From the NCBI GenBank assembly GCA_009840305.1, contig VXNY01000024.1:310001-374000 (forward strand): a stretch of DNA of 64,000 bases, in the 5' to 3' direction. This stretch comes from Gammaproteobacteria bacterium. Lineage in GTDB: Bacteria; Pseudomonadota; Gammaproteobacteria; Pseudomonadales; Azotimanducaceae. A program made the position numbers and the translations under genes. Positions within the stretch are counted from its first letter, which is position 1. Every line of letters starts with the position of its first letter. This document shows, piece after piece, positions 36,814-45,355 of the stretch. Under the pieces are notes generated by a model that was given only the letters and a program-made list of their open reading frames with translations, did no database searches and was not told the origin of the DNA.

Positions 36814-37662
36814 ATGTTGTTAAATTCGTTACAGCAAACGGCGCAACGCATCGTCGCGAGTTCTTGGTTTTCAGGTGCAATAATCGCGTTCATCGTTCTC
36901 AATGGCATCTTAGTAGGATTGGACACATCGGTATTCATCCATGCACACTTCGCCACTCAAATAAATTTCGCATACGACGTAATACTCTGGATCTTTATCG
37001 TTGAAGCGTTAATCAAAATGATGGCGAACTATCCAAGAGTGCACCACTACTTCCGGGATGGCTGGAATTGTTTTGATTTCGCGATCATTGTGTTTTGCTT
37101 AATTCCTGCGACTGGGGAGTTAGCCATGATCGCAAGAATCGCACGACTCTTACGAGTCGTACGAATCGTTTCCGTGTTACCGCAACTCAGAGTTCTCGTT
37201 ACCGCCTTGATCCATTCGCTTCCTGGGATGATCAATGTCGTTTTGTTAATGACAGTAATTTTTTATGTCTACGGTGTCGCAGGATATCACTTGTTTCACC
37301 AAGTAGATCCCACGCATTGGGAATCTCTTGGAGTGTCATTATTGACGTTGTTCAGAATTGTGACGTTAGAAGATTGGACCGACATTATGTATACCGCGTT
37401 AGAGAGCTATTGGTGGGCTTGGATCTATTTTCTGAGTTTCGTCGTGATCGCTACCTTCGTGATCATCAATCTCTTTATTGGTATCGTGGTCACAAATGTA
37501 CAAGACGCGAAAGAAGCCCAACTCGCAGCGCTACGTGAGGAACTAGATACTGCAGAAGTAATACGCGAATTAAAGCAAACGCGAGAAGCATTAAAGCGAG
37601 TCCAAGATCACATGGAAAAGAGTGCGAGTAGCGAAGAGCGTAAGGTTCACTCGTTACCATGA
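36814..37662 (+). CDS. Voltage-gated cation channel (NaChBac-like), filter TLEDWTD
   Basis: A single-domain six-helix channel: S1-S3 (about 20-98), S4 with Arg at 108, 111, 114 and 117 spaced by three, S5 (about 135-160), pore helix and filter TLEDWTD (184-190), S6 (about 203-228), then a charged C-terminal coiled coil (about 232-275). Bacterial sodium channels have TLESW-type filters, while forms engineered for calcium have Asp at the fourth and seventh positions, as this one does. Ca2+ or mixed selectivity is therefore plausible but not proven. The stop overlaps the next gene start by four bases. Confidence 0.9.
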   Translation: MLLNSLQQTAQRIVASSWFSGAIIAFIVLNGILVGLDTSVFIHAHFATQINFAYDVILWIFIVEALIKMMANYPRVHHYFRDGWNCFDFAIIVFCLIPATGELAMIARIARLLRVVRIVSVLPQLRVLVTALIHSLPGMINVVLLMTVIFYVYGVAGYHLFHQVDPTHWESLGVSLLTLFRIVTLEDWTDIMYTALESYWWAWIYFLSFVVIATFVIINLFIGIVVTNVQDAKEAQLAALREELDTAEVIRELKQTREALKRVQDHMEKSASSEERKVHSLP

Positions 37663-40600
37663 AACAGTTTTTTGTAGTTCTGGTTTCGACAATTTTCTTC
37701 GTGGTCGTGAAAGCAGATCTTCCGATAGAAGGGGTACGTGAGATCAACATAACCACCGATGAAGCAACTTGGCTCTCGGTGGATGTATCTCCTACAGGGG
37801 ATTCCTTGATCATTGAAGTCCTAGGTGACTTGTACACGTTGCCCATTACCGGTGGAGAAGTTACCGCAATCACCTCTGGAATGGCTTTTAACTCGCAACC
37901 TGTATATTCACCTGATGGATCTATGATCGCCTTCATCTCCGATCGAGGCGGCAAGGAAGACCTTTGGATTATGGATGCAAACGGAGAGAACCTGAGAAAC
38001 CTTTCTGACGCTGCTGACGACGCACTATTTGCGTCGCCTTCTTGGTCTCCAAAGGGCGACCATGTTATCGTATCAAAGTCGTCTTGGGGACTTGCCACCT
38101 ACGAAATATGGGCTTATCACCTAAATGGAGGTTCGGGAGTTCAGATTACCTATGCCAACAAATCAGCGGCACGCAGTGCGCGACACAACGCGTTGGGGGC
38201 AGTGTATAGCCCTGACGGTAAATATCTATATTACGCCCGTAAATACGGTGGTTTTGGCTATGACCTGCGCTTACCCATTTGGCAATTAGTGCGACGAGAG
38301 CTGAGGAACAACTATGAGGATACGCTAACTGGGTCTTCGGGAGGTGCGTTTCGTCCGCAAATTTCTAGCGATGGTCGTTACCTTGCGTACGGTACGCGTG
38401 CGGAGGGACAGACGGGCCTTCGTATCAGAGATCTACACACAGGCGACGACGTTTGGTTAGCGTTCCCCGTACAACGTGACGAACAGGAATCCCGATTTAC
38501 TCGCGATGTCTTCCCTAACTTCTCCTTCACTCCCCACAACACCGAGATCGTATACACGGCGGGTGGAAAGTTGTGGCGAAAAAGTGTCACCGATGTGTTT
38601 GAAGACGAAAACTCTACGGCAACAGAAATTCCTTTCCGCGTCCAAATCAACAAGAAATTAGGACCAAGACTGTACTTCCCCCATCGTATTGGAATCGAAC
38701 CCGTGAGGGCACGAATGATTCATGATCTAGAGCTTTCACCCGACAAACGAAAGTTCGTATTCACTGCCATGGCGGAAATTTACGTTTTTGACCAAGAGAC
38801 GAATGCACTTTGGCACGTCGAGGATGTACCTGGATTTTCTGCTCATCCGACGTGGTCTCCTGATAGCACGCAAATAGCATTCGTGAGTTGGTCTGCCGAT
38901 GGAGGCGCACTCTGGACCGTTCCGGCACGAGAAAAAATGAGTCCTACCAGAGTCTCTAGCAACAACGCGTTCTACACACAGCCTCTCTGGGCTATAGACG
39001 GAAACTCAATCTTCGTCTTTAGAGGAGTTCAACATGAACGAGTCGTCGATGGAGGAGATTTTGGTCAGCCTCCAGGAACAGACATTGTCGAGATCAGTGT
39101 AGCCAACCGAAGTGTTGAAGATCGTGTTGTTCGACACGCACGTGGTTTTACGAATCAACATTGGGGACCAGATGAGAACCGACTGTACGCATATCTCTAT
39201 CCTGGAATTTTTCGATCGGGTAATTCTGGTCTTGTTTCGATTCGTTTAGATGGTTCAGACTTTCGATCTCATATAACTGTTAAAGGTCCGGGAATTTACT
39301 ACGACGAAGGCGAGATTCCAGTGCGAAATGTAGAACTTTCACCCAACGGTCAGTACGTTCTAGTCCAACACACGAATCGACTGTATTTACTTCGTACCCT
39401 GCAAACCGATCTAGCGAGTTTTGAAACCTCAATCAATGATCCGAAACTTCCTTTCTTAACACTTGCTGATACCGGGGTTGACCATTTAGGATGGTCTCAC
39501 GATTCTTCCGTTGTGTATTGGAGCGTCGGGAACAATATCTTTTATCGATCCGTCGCTGATATAGAAATAGCCTTTGACTGTTTAGAACAGAACGATACTA
39601 CAGAAGAAGACTGTAAAGATACCTTGAGTAATACAGGAAACGGATCTGAGACGAAGTCCATGGAATCGTCCGCGTTGGTACAGATCCCAGTAAAGATTTA
39701 TCACGCCAGACAGATTCCGGAGGGTTCAATCGCACTCGTAGGAGGTACGGTTTCCTCAATGACGTCGCAAGCCAGCAATCAACTTAAAAACACGACTGTA
39801 CTAATTGAAGGGGATCGTATCAAAGAAATCGGTGTTGACATTGAGATTCCGCCAGAGGCCACCGTTATCGACGTATCTGGAGCGTTCATCTTTCCTGGAT
39901 ACGTAGATACTCATGCACACTTCAAAATGTATCGGAACGTCCTTGACCCTGATCTTTGGTCTCTTCGTGCGAATCTTGCCTACGGAATTACCACAGCAAC
40001 CGACGTGCAACCTAGTACGGTGGACGTAATCGATTACGGCGATCTAGTTAATGCTGGCCAGATGACGGGTCCGCGAACCCTCTCCACCGGACCGGCCGTA
40101 TTTAGCGACCATGATTTTGAAAATCAAGAACATGCGCATAGGGTTCTCCAAAATTACGTCGAAAGTTATGGTGTTAGACACATTAAGGCTTACATTTCAG
40201 GCAACAGAAAACAACGACAGTGGCTGCTTCAGGCCGCGGCCGAGCTGAAAGTCATGCCAACCGCTGAAGGAGCACTGGATACTAAACTCGATCTCACACA
40301 CGTAATCGACGGATTCAGCGGAAACGAACACAGTCTACCAGTAATCGGAATGTACAAAGATGTAGTTGAACTAATTGCGCAATCGCAAATTGCTTATACC
40401 CCGACGCTTTTGGTAGTGTACGGGGGACCAAGGGGGGAGAACTACTTCATCGCGGAAGAATCACCCCTTCGTAACGAAAAACTACGCCACTTTACCCCTC
40501 AACAGATTCTCGATAGCAAACTCCGGCGATCTTTTTGGGTACATGAAGAAGATCATGTATTTCTTCTTCAAGCCAAGCAAAGTCACAAGATTGTTCTAGC

Positions 40601-40916
40601 AGGAGGTAAAGTCGGTGTCGGTTCACATGGCCAACTTCAAGGTCTCGGTTATCACTGGGAATTGTGGAGTTTAGCTAAGGGAGGTTTTAGTAACTATGAA
40701 GCGATGCGAGCCGCGACACGGCATGGTGCCGAAATGCTTGGCATCGCCGAAGATATCGGTACCATTGAAGTCGGTAAATTAGCAGATCTTGTAGTGCTTG
40801 ACAGTGATCCACTTGAAAATATTCGCAGTTCAGATGACCTTGTGTACGTGATCAAAGGCGGCGTGGTATACGACGCGGACACACTTGAGGAAGTCCATCC
40901 GACAGGCGACGAATAG
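37659..40916 (+). CDS. Secreted beta-propeller amidohydrolase, 1085 residues
   Basis: A signal peptide (about 1-19) is followed by TolB-like PD40 propeller repeats (about 25-620, for example SQPVYSPDGSMIAFISDRGG) and an amidohydrolase-superfamily TIM barrel (about 690-1080). The barrel has the HxH metal motif in DTHAHF (about 751-753), Lys in HIKAY, and the family signature GSHGQLQGLGYHWELW. Such TolB-amidohydrolase proteins are widespread in marine and soil bacteria and act on unknown periplasmic substrates, perhaps peptides or cyclic amides. It is coupled to the channel gene upstream by an ATGA overlap. Confidence 0.9.
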   Translation: MKQFFVVLVSTIFFVVVKADLPIEGVREINITTDEATWLSVDVSPTGDSLIIEVLGDLYTLPITGGEVTAITSGMAFNSQPVYSPDGSMIAFISDRGGKEDLWIMDANGENLRNLSDAADDALFASPSWSPKGDHVIVSKSSWGLATYEIWAYHLNGGSGVQITYANKSAARSARHNALGAVYSPDGKYLYYARKYGGFGYDLRLPIWQLVRRELRNNYEDTLTGSSGGAFRPQISSDGRYLAYGTRAEGQTGLRIRDLHTGDDVWLAFPVQRDEQESRFTRDVFPNFSFTPHNTEIVYTAGGKLWRKSVTDVFEDENSTATEIPFRVQINKKLGPRLYFPHRIGIEPVRARMIHDLELSPDKRKFVFTAMAEIYVFDQETNALWHVEDVPGFSAHPTWSPDSTQIAFVSWSADGGALWTVPAREKMSPTRVSSNNAFYTQPLWAIDGNSIFVFRGVQHERVVDGGDFGQPPGTDIVEISVANRSVEDRVVRHARGFTNQHWGPDENRLYAYLYPGIFRSGNSGLVSIRLDGSDFRSHITVKGPGIYYDEGEIPVRNVELSPNGQYVLVQHTNRLYLLRTLQTDLASFETSINDPKLPFLTLADTGVDHLGWSHDSSVVYWSVGNNIFYRSVADIEIAFDCLEQNDTTEEDCKDTLSNTGNGSETKSMESSALVQIPVKIYHARQIPEGSIALVGGTVSSMTSQASNQLKNTTVLIEGDRIKEIGVDIEIPPEATVIDVSGAFIFPGYVDTHAHFKMYRNVLDPDLWSLRANLAYGITTATDVQPSTVDVIDYGDLVNAGQMTGPRTLSTGPAVFSDHDFENQEHAHRVLQNYVESYGVRHIKAYISGNRKQRQWLLQAAAELKVMPTAEGALDTKLDLTHVIDGFSGNEHSLPVIGMYKDVVELIAQSQIAYTPTLLVVYGGPRGENYFIAEESPLRNEKLRHFTPQQILDSKLRRSFWVHEEDHVFLLQAKQSHKIVLAGGKVGVGSHGQLQGLGYHWELWSLAKGGFSNYEAMRAATRHGAEMLGIAEDIGTIEVGKLADLVVLDSDPLENIRSSDDLVYVIKGGVVYDADTLEEVHPTGDE

Positions 40917-40969
40917 ACTCTTTAATCGGATTCAAACTTCTCGTAGTTCCAATCGTCCAAAATATTCGA

Positions 40970-41764
40970 ATGAAAGAAAACTGGCTGGGAGTCAAAGCAC
41001 TGTTCGCGGCTTCCCTGCTTTGCTCGACGGGTCAACTGCTCCCTGAACCCTTAGTTAACTTACACGATTTAGCTTTACCTTCAGAAAACCTAGAAGATTC
41101 CTACTCGGAGTTGATGGAGCTGCCTCTCGGTCTTCATCTGATCGAACCTCGAAGCGATAAGGTGAATCGAATATTAATCGCAATTCATGACGAGAACACC
41201 GATGGTTTCGAATGGACGCTACCTCTTCAAACAATGGACGACGAGTCCACAGACACTTTCTTTATCCGATGGGATCCAAGTGAATGTCCTAACTCAACTA
41301 ACGAAGAAGTGAGACAAGATATATCGACATTACTGAATTCCAATGAATCAATCAATCAAGTTACTATAGTAGGTCACGGTATGGGCGGAGTGTATCTCTC
41401 TCAATTTGCGCGTAGTTGGAAAGCGCTGATACGACTCGATGGACACGTTGTCGCCGCACCTCTCAATGGTACAGTCGGTGTTTTTGGTGACGGAGAATGT
41501 GGCGACATTCTGCCGAAGAGACTACCGCCAACCATCCGAATTTTTCAGTGGCGCATCGATCCTTTACAACACTCACTGTTCAAAGAAATGAATGAAGATC
41601 CACAAGTCGTAGATCTTGATGGGAGTCTAGTAATTTCACTTCCGGAAGCGATTGACCAAAATTCCCTTGATTCCATCAGAGCATTAGAGATTGTCGCGTC
41701 GCGAATCCAAGCTGAGTATCTTGAAGCGATCGAACACTCCGAACCTGTCGAAATGCAACCTTGA
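40970..41764 (+). CDS. Alpha/beta-hydrolase-like secreted protein lacking the nucleophile Ser
   Basis: The 264-residue product starts with a hydrophobic segment (about 8-22), a probable signal peptide. It has a nucleophile-elbow-like VTIVGHGMGGVYLSQF (about 133-148), where alpha/beta hydrolases have G-x-S-x-G. The codon at the nucleophile position is GGT (Gly). An HDENTDG segment is where the oxyanion loop might be. I cannot assign a family. It is coupled to the next gene by a TTGA overlap, so it belongs to the same transcript. It may be a non-catalytic binding protein, or an esterase using another residue. Confidence 0.65.
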   Translation: MKENWLGVKALFAASLLCSTGQLLPEPLVNLHDLALPSENLEDSYSELMELPLGLHLIEPRSDKVNRILIAIHDENTDGFEWTLPLQTMDDESTDTFFIRWDPSECPNSTNEEVRQDISTLLNSNESINQVTIVGHGMGGVYLSQFARSWKALIRLDGHVVAAPLNGTVGVFGDGECGDILPKRLPPTIRIFQWRIDPLQHSLFKEMNEDPQVVDLDGSLVISLPEAIDQNSLDSIRALEIVASRIQAEYLEAIEHSEPVEMQP

Positions 41765-42237
41765 CTCTAACTGACAACACTGGTCAGACGCTCTCCGTTT
41801 GTTTCGCAATCAGCGGACTAAACACAGGAGGAGGTATCGAACGGCATGTACGAGATTTAGCTCGCGGTCTCGTTAATGCAGATTGCAGTGTCACGATTCT
41901 TGCACATGAATCCTATAGAAGTTTGTTTGAGAACTCGATAGAGTTCCGAACCATACGTTTCGATCGATGGCGATTCAGTCCATTCCTGTTGCGAGAATTT
42001 ACCAAGCATGTTCTTAAAGTCAATCCTAGCATTGTTCACGCTCATGGTCGAAAAGCAGCGCAGGTCGTTTCTTTAACTCGAAAAAAATTTCCAAGCAGAT
42101 GCGTATTGACAGTGCACAACCTAAACATCAAATCTCAACTGTACGAGAATTTTGACACTATCATCGCGGTCAGTCCAGCAGTCGCCCGGAGAGTCGATCA
42201 TCCACACGTCCAAACAATATTGAACGGCTGCTCGTGA
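41761..42237 (+). CDS. Glycosyltransferase family 4, N-terminal half (split gene, ORF 1)
   Basis: The 158 residues are the N-terminal Rossmann domain of a GT-B glycosyltransferase: GLNTGGGIERHVRDLARGL (about 19-37), IVHAHGRKAA (about 91-100), TVHN, and the interdomain end AVSPAVARRV followed by NGCS and stop. A complete enzyme would continue with the C-terminal domain. That half is encoded by the next ORF in another frame. The start TTG overlaps the previous stop. It is either a deliberate two-subunit enzyme or a frameshifted gene. Confidence 0.8.
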   Translation: MTLTDNTGQTLSVCFAISGLNTGGGIERHVRDLARGLVNADCSVTILAHESYRSLFENSIEFRTIRFDRWRFSPFLLREFTKHVLKVNPSIVHAHGRKAAQVVSLTRKKFPSRCVLTVHNLNIKSQLYENFDTIIAVSPAVARRVDHPHVQTILNGCS

Positions 42238-42779
42238 CTTCAGATCTTAGAGCAATCGCAGTCGGTCGACTAGTCCCAGTAAAGAGATTTGATGTTTTAA
42301 TTCAAGCCTGGAAACACATTCCAAACCACATCTCGATCGTTGGTGCCGGTCCCGAGCGTCTTAGACTTGAAACGCTTGTTGCCAATCTTGGACTACAAGA
42401 TCGCGTGAACTTCCTAGGAGAAAGGAGCGATGTCCAAGATCTATTCACTGATCATCAAATGCTTGTCGCTACCTCTGAGCGCGAAGGCTTTGGGTACGTG
42501 TTTTTGGAAGCGCTTCAAGCGAATTTAGTGGTGATATCCACCGCGACTGGAATCGCGGCTGACTTGATTCCAAATGAATATCTAATTGACCCGCTAAGCG
42601 TGGCAAACGTCTCCCTCACGGTTAACAGAACGCTGAGGGATTTTGAGCGAGCAAAACAAGATTTTGAGTCTGTGTGGATTCAAGCTGGAGACATGACAGT
42701 CAAGAAGATGGTAACAGAAACTTTCGCAACCTACCAAGACACACTTACTCAGCGGAACTCGTTCAAGAAATCGAGGTAA
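42234..42779 (+). CDS. Glycosyltransferase family 4, C-terminal half (split gene, ORF 2)
   Basis: The 181 residues are the GT4 nucleotide-sugar-binding domain: AVGRLVPVKRFDVLIQAW (about 8-25), IVGAGPER (about 35-42), FLGERSDV and the E-x7-E motif EREGFGYVFLEAL (about 83-95). It starts at a GTG overlapping the TGA of the first half (GTGA). Together with the upstream ORF it makes a complete GT-B enzyme, so both halves may be translated and associate. The donor and acceptor are unknown. Confidence 0.8.
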   Translation: MTSDLRAIAVGRLVPVKRFDVLIQAWKHIPNHISIVGAGPERLRLETLVANLGLQDRVNFLGERSDVQDLFTDHQMLVATSEREGFGYVFLEALQANLVVISTATGIAADLIPNEYLIDPLSVANVSLTVNRTLRDFERAKQDFESVWIQAGDMTVKKMVTETFATYQDTLTQRNSFKKSR

Positions 42780-42824
42780 CACGAACGAAGTATTGACTAA
42801 TGGGCAACAGAAGGACCTGAACGG

Positions 42825-42844
42825 TAAAAATACCGGAAACCGGT
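42825..42844 (-). terminator. Possible intrinsic terminator after the PEBP gene
   Basis: On the minus strand ACCGG and CCGGT form a 5-bp stem with a TTT loop, followed by ATTTTTA. The stem is short, so this is tentative. It lies about 120 bases after the PEBP gene stop. Confidence 0.3.
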
Positions 42845-42967
42845 GCTATGAATCCTCGATTACGTAGCCATTCCTCTACCAAACCCGAGTTCAGTTTTCG
42901 TGAACGACTTGCTAGTGTTTAAGAATTTCTGTTTGTTTACCTAGTTTCAAAAATTCGTGGTGGATGA

Positions 42968-43444
42968 TTAGCTTCGGGAATAAGTCCCGACAAGTCGGTT
43001 CATCCCTACAACTGCTGGCTCAATCTCGCTAAACAACTCCTCCATATTCAATCCAGCGGGAAGCGACAACATCGTGTCTAGTGCCAAGATCCAAAAGTAG
43101 TAGTGGTGAGTGCCGTGTCCCGGGGGAGGCATCGGTCCACCATATCCAATGTTGCCAAAGTGGTTCCTACCGTGTACATACTCTTCACAATCCTCTGGTA
43201 GTTCACGAACAGGTCGAGGAATACCGTAAAGAACCCAATGCACAAATCCGTATCCGCGTGGCGTGAGGAGTGGCGCATCCGGATCATGGCAAACCACAGC
43301 GAATGACTCTGTTTTCTCGGGCACGTTCGACCACGCCAAATGCGGAGAATAGTCTTCTCCCTCGCCCGTGTGGTCCTGGGGAATTCGTCCCTGCGATTTG
43401 AACGAGTTGCTAGTGAGTTCGATTTCTGAAAGTGCAAATCCCAT
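42968..43444 (-). CDS. YbhB/YbcL-family (PEBP-like) protein
   Basis: A 158-residue phosphatidylethanolamine-binding-protein fold with HDPDAP (about 51-56), GFVHWVLYGIP and GPMPPPGHGTHHYYF (about 102-116). These form the anion-binding pocket of the family. The bacterial role is unclear; members have been proposed to bind small ligands. There is no signal peptide, so it should be cytosolic. The gene lies just downstream of the SulP transporter on the same strand and may share its transcript. Confidence 0.9.
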   Translation of the reverse strand: MGFALSEIELTSNSFKSQGRIPQDHTGEGEDYSPHLAWSNVPEKTESFAVVCHDPDAPLLTPRGYGFVHWVLYGIPRPVRELPEDCEEYVHGRNHFGNIGYGGPMPPPGHGTHHYYFWILALDTMLSLPAGLNMEELFSEIEPAVVGMNRLVGTYSRS

Positions 43445-43479
43445 GGTGGTTCCTACTCTTGGTGTCTACAGACCAGATT

Positions 43480-45153
43480 TTAGCGAGGCTCTATTTTCTC
43501 GTCTTCGAGTTCAAGTAACCGTTTTGCTAAAGTTTTACATTCATCCATATCTTCCACCACATGAGCTTCCGGTACCTGGTGCAACACATCCAAGGAATTG
43601 AGAGTTTCAGCAACCATTCCTCCGAGACCTGTAATGATAAGGTGTGTATCACTCTTAACCACAATATTGATCAAGCGGACGATCACCATCGCGACACTGT
43701 CGTCAATGTGCACCGTCTTCGAAAAGTCAAAGATCACGACTTCATGATCTTTTATGTCTTCTCCGATGACTGAGGACAACTCGCGGGAAGATGCTACGGT
43801 GTATATCCCATTGAACTCAACCAACCCAACTCTAGCCGAGAACATGTCAACACCTGTCTCGGACATTCGCTCTTCGAATGCCGATTCGTCCGGATCAAGT
43901 CCGTGAAGAAACTTCCAATCCAACAATGGAAGAGATTTCAAATTGTCAAGCTCAAGCGATTCTAATTGTGCTGCATGAGTGAGACCTGCTACGATTAATC
44001 CAACCGCAACCGCCGTAACCAAGTCAACAAATATAGTTAGTCCACAGGTGAGCAAAACCACACTCAAGTAGTAAGCTTGCACCCGATGGAGTCGCTTAAC
44101 TAGATTCCAGTCGACTATTTCTAAGCCGACCAACACCATGACTCCGGCGAGCGCCGACAAAGGTATACGTGGCATATATTCACCTAACCAAAGCAAGACC
44201 GACAGCAACAGTGTGCCGCAGACAATCCCAGACAGTCTAGTCGTACCCTGCGACATGATGTTGGTCACCGTACAAGTCGTGGTTCCAGCACCTGGAAGTC
44301 CACCGATCAACCCAGCAGTGATATTTCCCAATCCCTGACCGATCAACTCTCGATTGGAATTGTGGCTCGTACCCGTCATGGAGTCCGCGACCAAAGAAGT
44401 TAACAGACTATCGACTGAACCGAGCAAAGCGAGTATGAGTGCTGGTTCGATCGCTCGTAGCAGAAACCCAGCACTAGGGAGTTCTAAAGAAAACTCGGGA
44501 AGCCCAATCGGCAGACTGTCCAGAATCGGAGCATCCGTTAACCAAAAATATCCGAGTAAGACTCCTGCGACTAGACCGAGAAGCGGCGCAGGCATGAACC
44601 TTCGGAAGCGCTTCGGCCACAAGAAACCAGTCCCTATAGTCACCAATGCGATAAACACTGAGTGAAGATTCGCGTCACCAAATGCTTCCGGAAGGGCATT
44701 TACTGCGCCCATAGCACCTCCACTAGGAGTAGCAGCACCAAGAATCGGTGGTAGATGTACAAGAACGATAATCAAACCGATTCCTGTCATGAATCCAGAA
44801 ATTACCACATAGGGTGTGTATACCACAAAACGACCAATTCGAGAGAGACCCAACAACACCTGAATGCAACCAGCGAATACAACGATCACCAAAGCTTGCG
44901 CGACACTACCATCTGCATACGTGGCGATCACAACAGTCATTGCGACCGTCATGGGTGCTGTTGGACCAGATATTTGGGTCTTCGTACCACCAAAAATACT
45001 ACCAATGAGACACAGAGCTACAGCCCCGTAGAGGCCAGCTAAAATACCCATACCCGAAGCAATTCCAAACGCCATTCCGATAGGGAGTGCTACAACCGCA
45101 GCTGTGATTCCCCCGAGAATGTCGCCTCGAATCGTTTTGAGATTTAGTTGCAT
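43480..45153 (-). CDS. SulP-family anion transporter with C-terminal STAS domain
   Basis: A 557-residue SLC26/SulP protein with about 14 membrane helices (about 8-405), an early GAVALCLIGSIFGGTKTQISGPTAP segment, and a C-terminal STAS domain (about 430-545). SulP members carry sulfate, bicarbonate or other anions, usually with Na+ or H+. The anion cannot be read here. The start ATG is followed by the conserved N-terminus RGDILGGITAAVVALPIGMA. Confidence 0.92.
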   Translation of the reverse strand: MQLNLKTIRGDILGGITAAVVALPIGMAFGIASGMGILAGLYGAVALCLIGSIFGGTKTQISGPTAPMTVAMTVVIATYADGSVAQALVIVVFAGCIQVLLGLSRIGRFVVYTPYVVISGFMTGIGLIIVLVHLPPILGAATPSGGAMGAVNALPEAFGDANLHSVFIALVTIGTGFLWPKRFRRFMPAPLLGLVAGVLLGYFWLTDAPILDSLPIGLPEFSLELPSAGFLLRAIEPALILALLGSVDSLLTSLVADSMTGTSHNSNRELIGQGLGNITAGLIGGLPGAGTTTCTVTNIMSQGTTRLSGIVCGTLLLSVLLWLGEYMPRIPLSALAGVMVLVGLEIVDWNLVKRLHRVQAYYLSVVLLTCGLTIFVDLVTAVAVGLIVAGLTHAAQLESLELDNLKSLPLLDWKFLHGLDPDESAFEERMSETGVDMFSARVGLVEFNGIYTVASSRELSSVIGEDIKDHEVVIFDFSKTVHIDDSVAMVIVRLINIVVKSDTHLIITGLGGMVAETLNSLDVLHQVPEAHVVEDMDECKTLAKRLLELEDEKIEPR

Positions 45154-45216
45154 GACAGTGTTTCTATATTTGTTCCGCTTAGAGATTTTTCATTGATTCT
45201 CATCTAAATCACTGTC

Positions 45217-45238
45217 GACGCGAGCATAAATTCGCGTC
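45217..45238. repeat. 7-bp inverted repeat between SulP and OsmC-VOC genes
   Basis: GACGCGA and TCGCGTC enclose GCATAAAT (8 bases). It lies in the divergent gap and could be an operator or a weak hairpin. No T run follows. Confidence 0.45.
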
Positions 45239-45355
45239 CTGACTGTTCTAGACTCGTGATAATTTGCTTCTTTGACACATCGATATCCGGCCGTTCAAAT
45301 TGGATTTCCAGAACTGTTTTTTGTCGACCAACCATCCCAAGACAATAGACGACCC

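Noticed and set aside
45180-45215. Fur-box-like sequence TGATT...AATCA between SulP and OsmC-VOC genes
   Set aside because: The arms are partly palindromic but the centre does not match the 19-base Fur consensus well enough.
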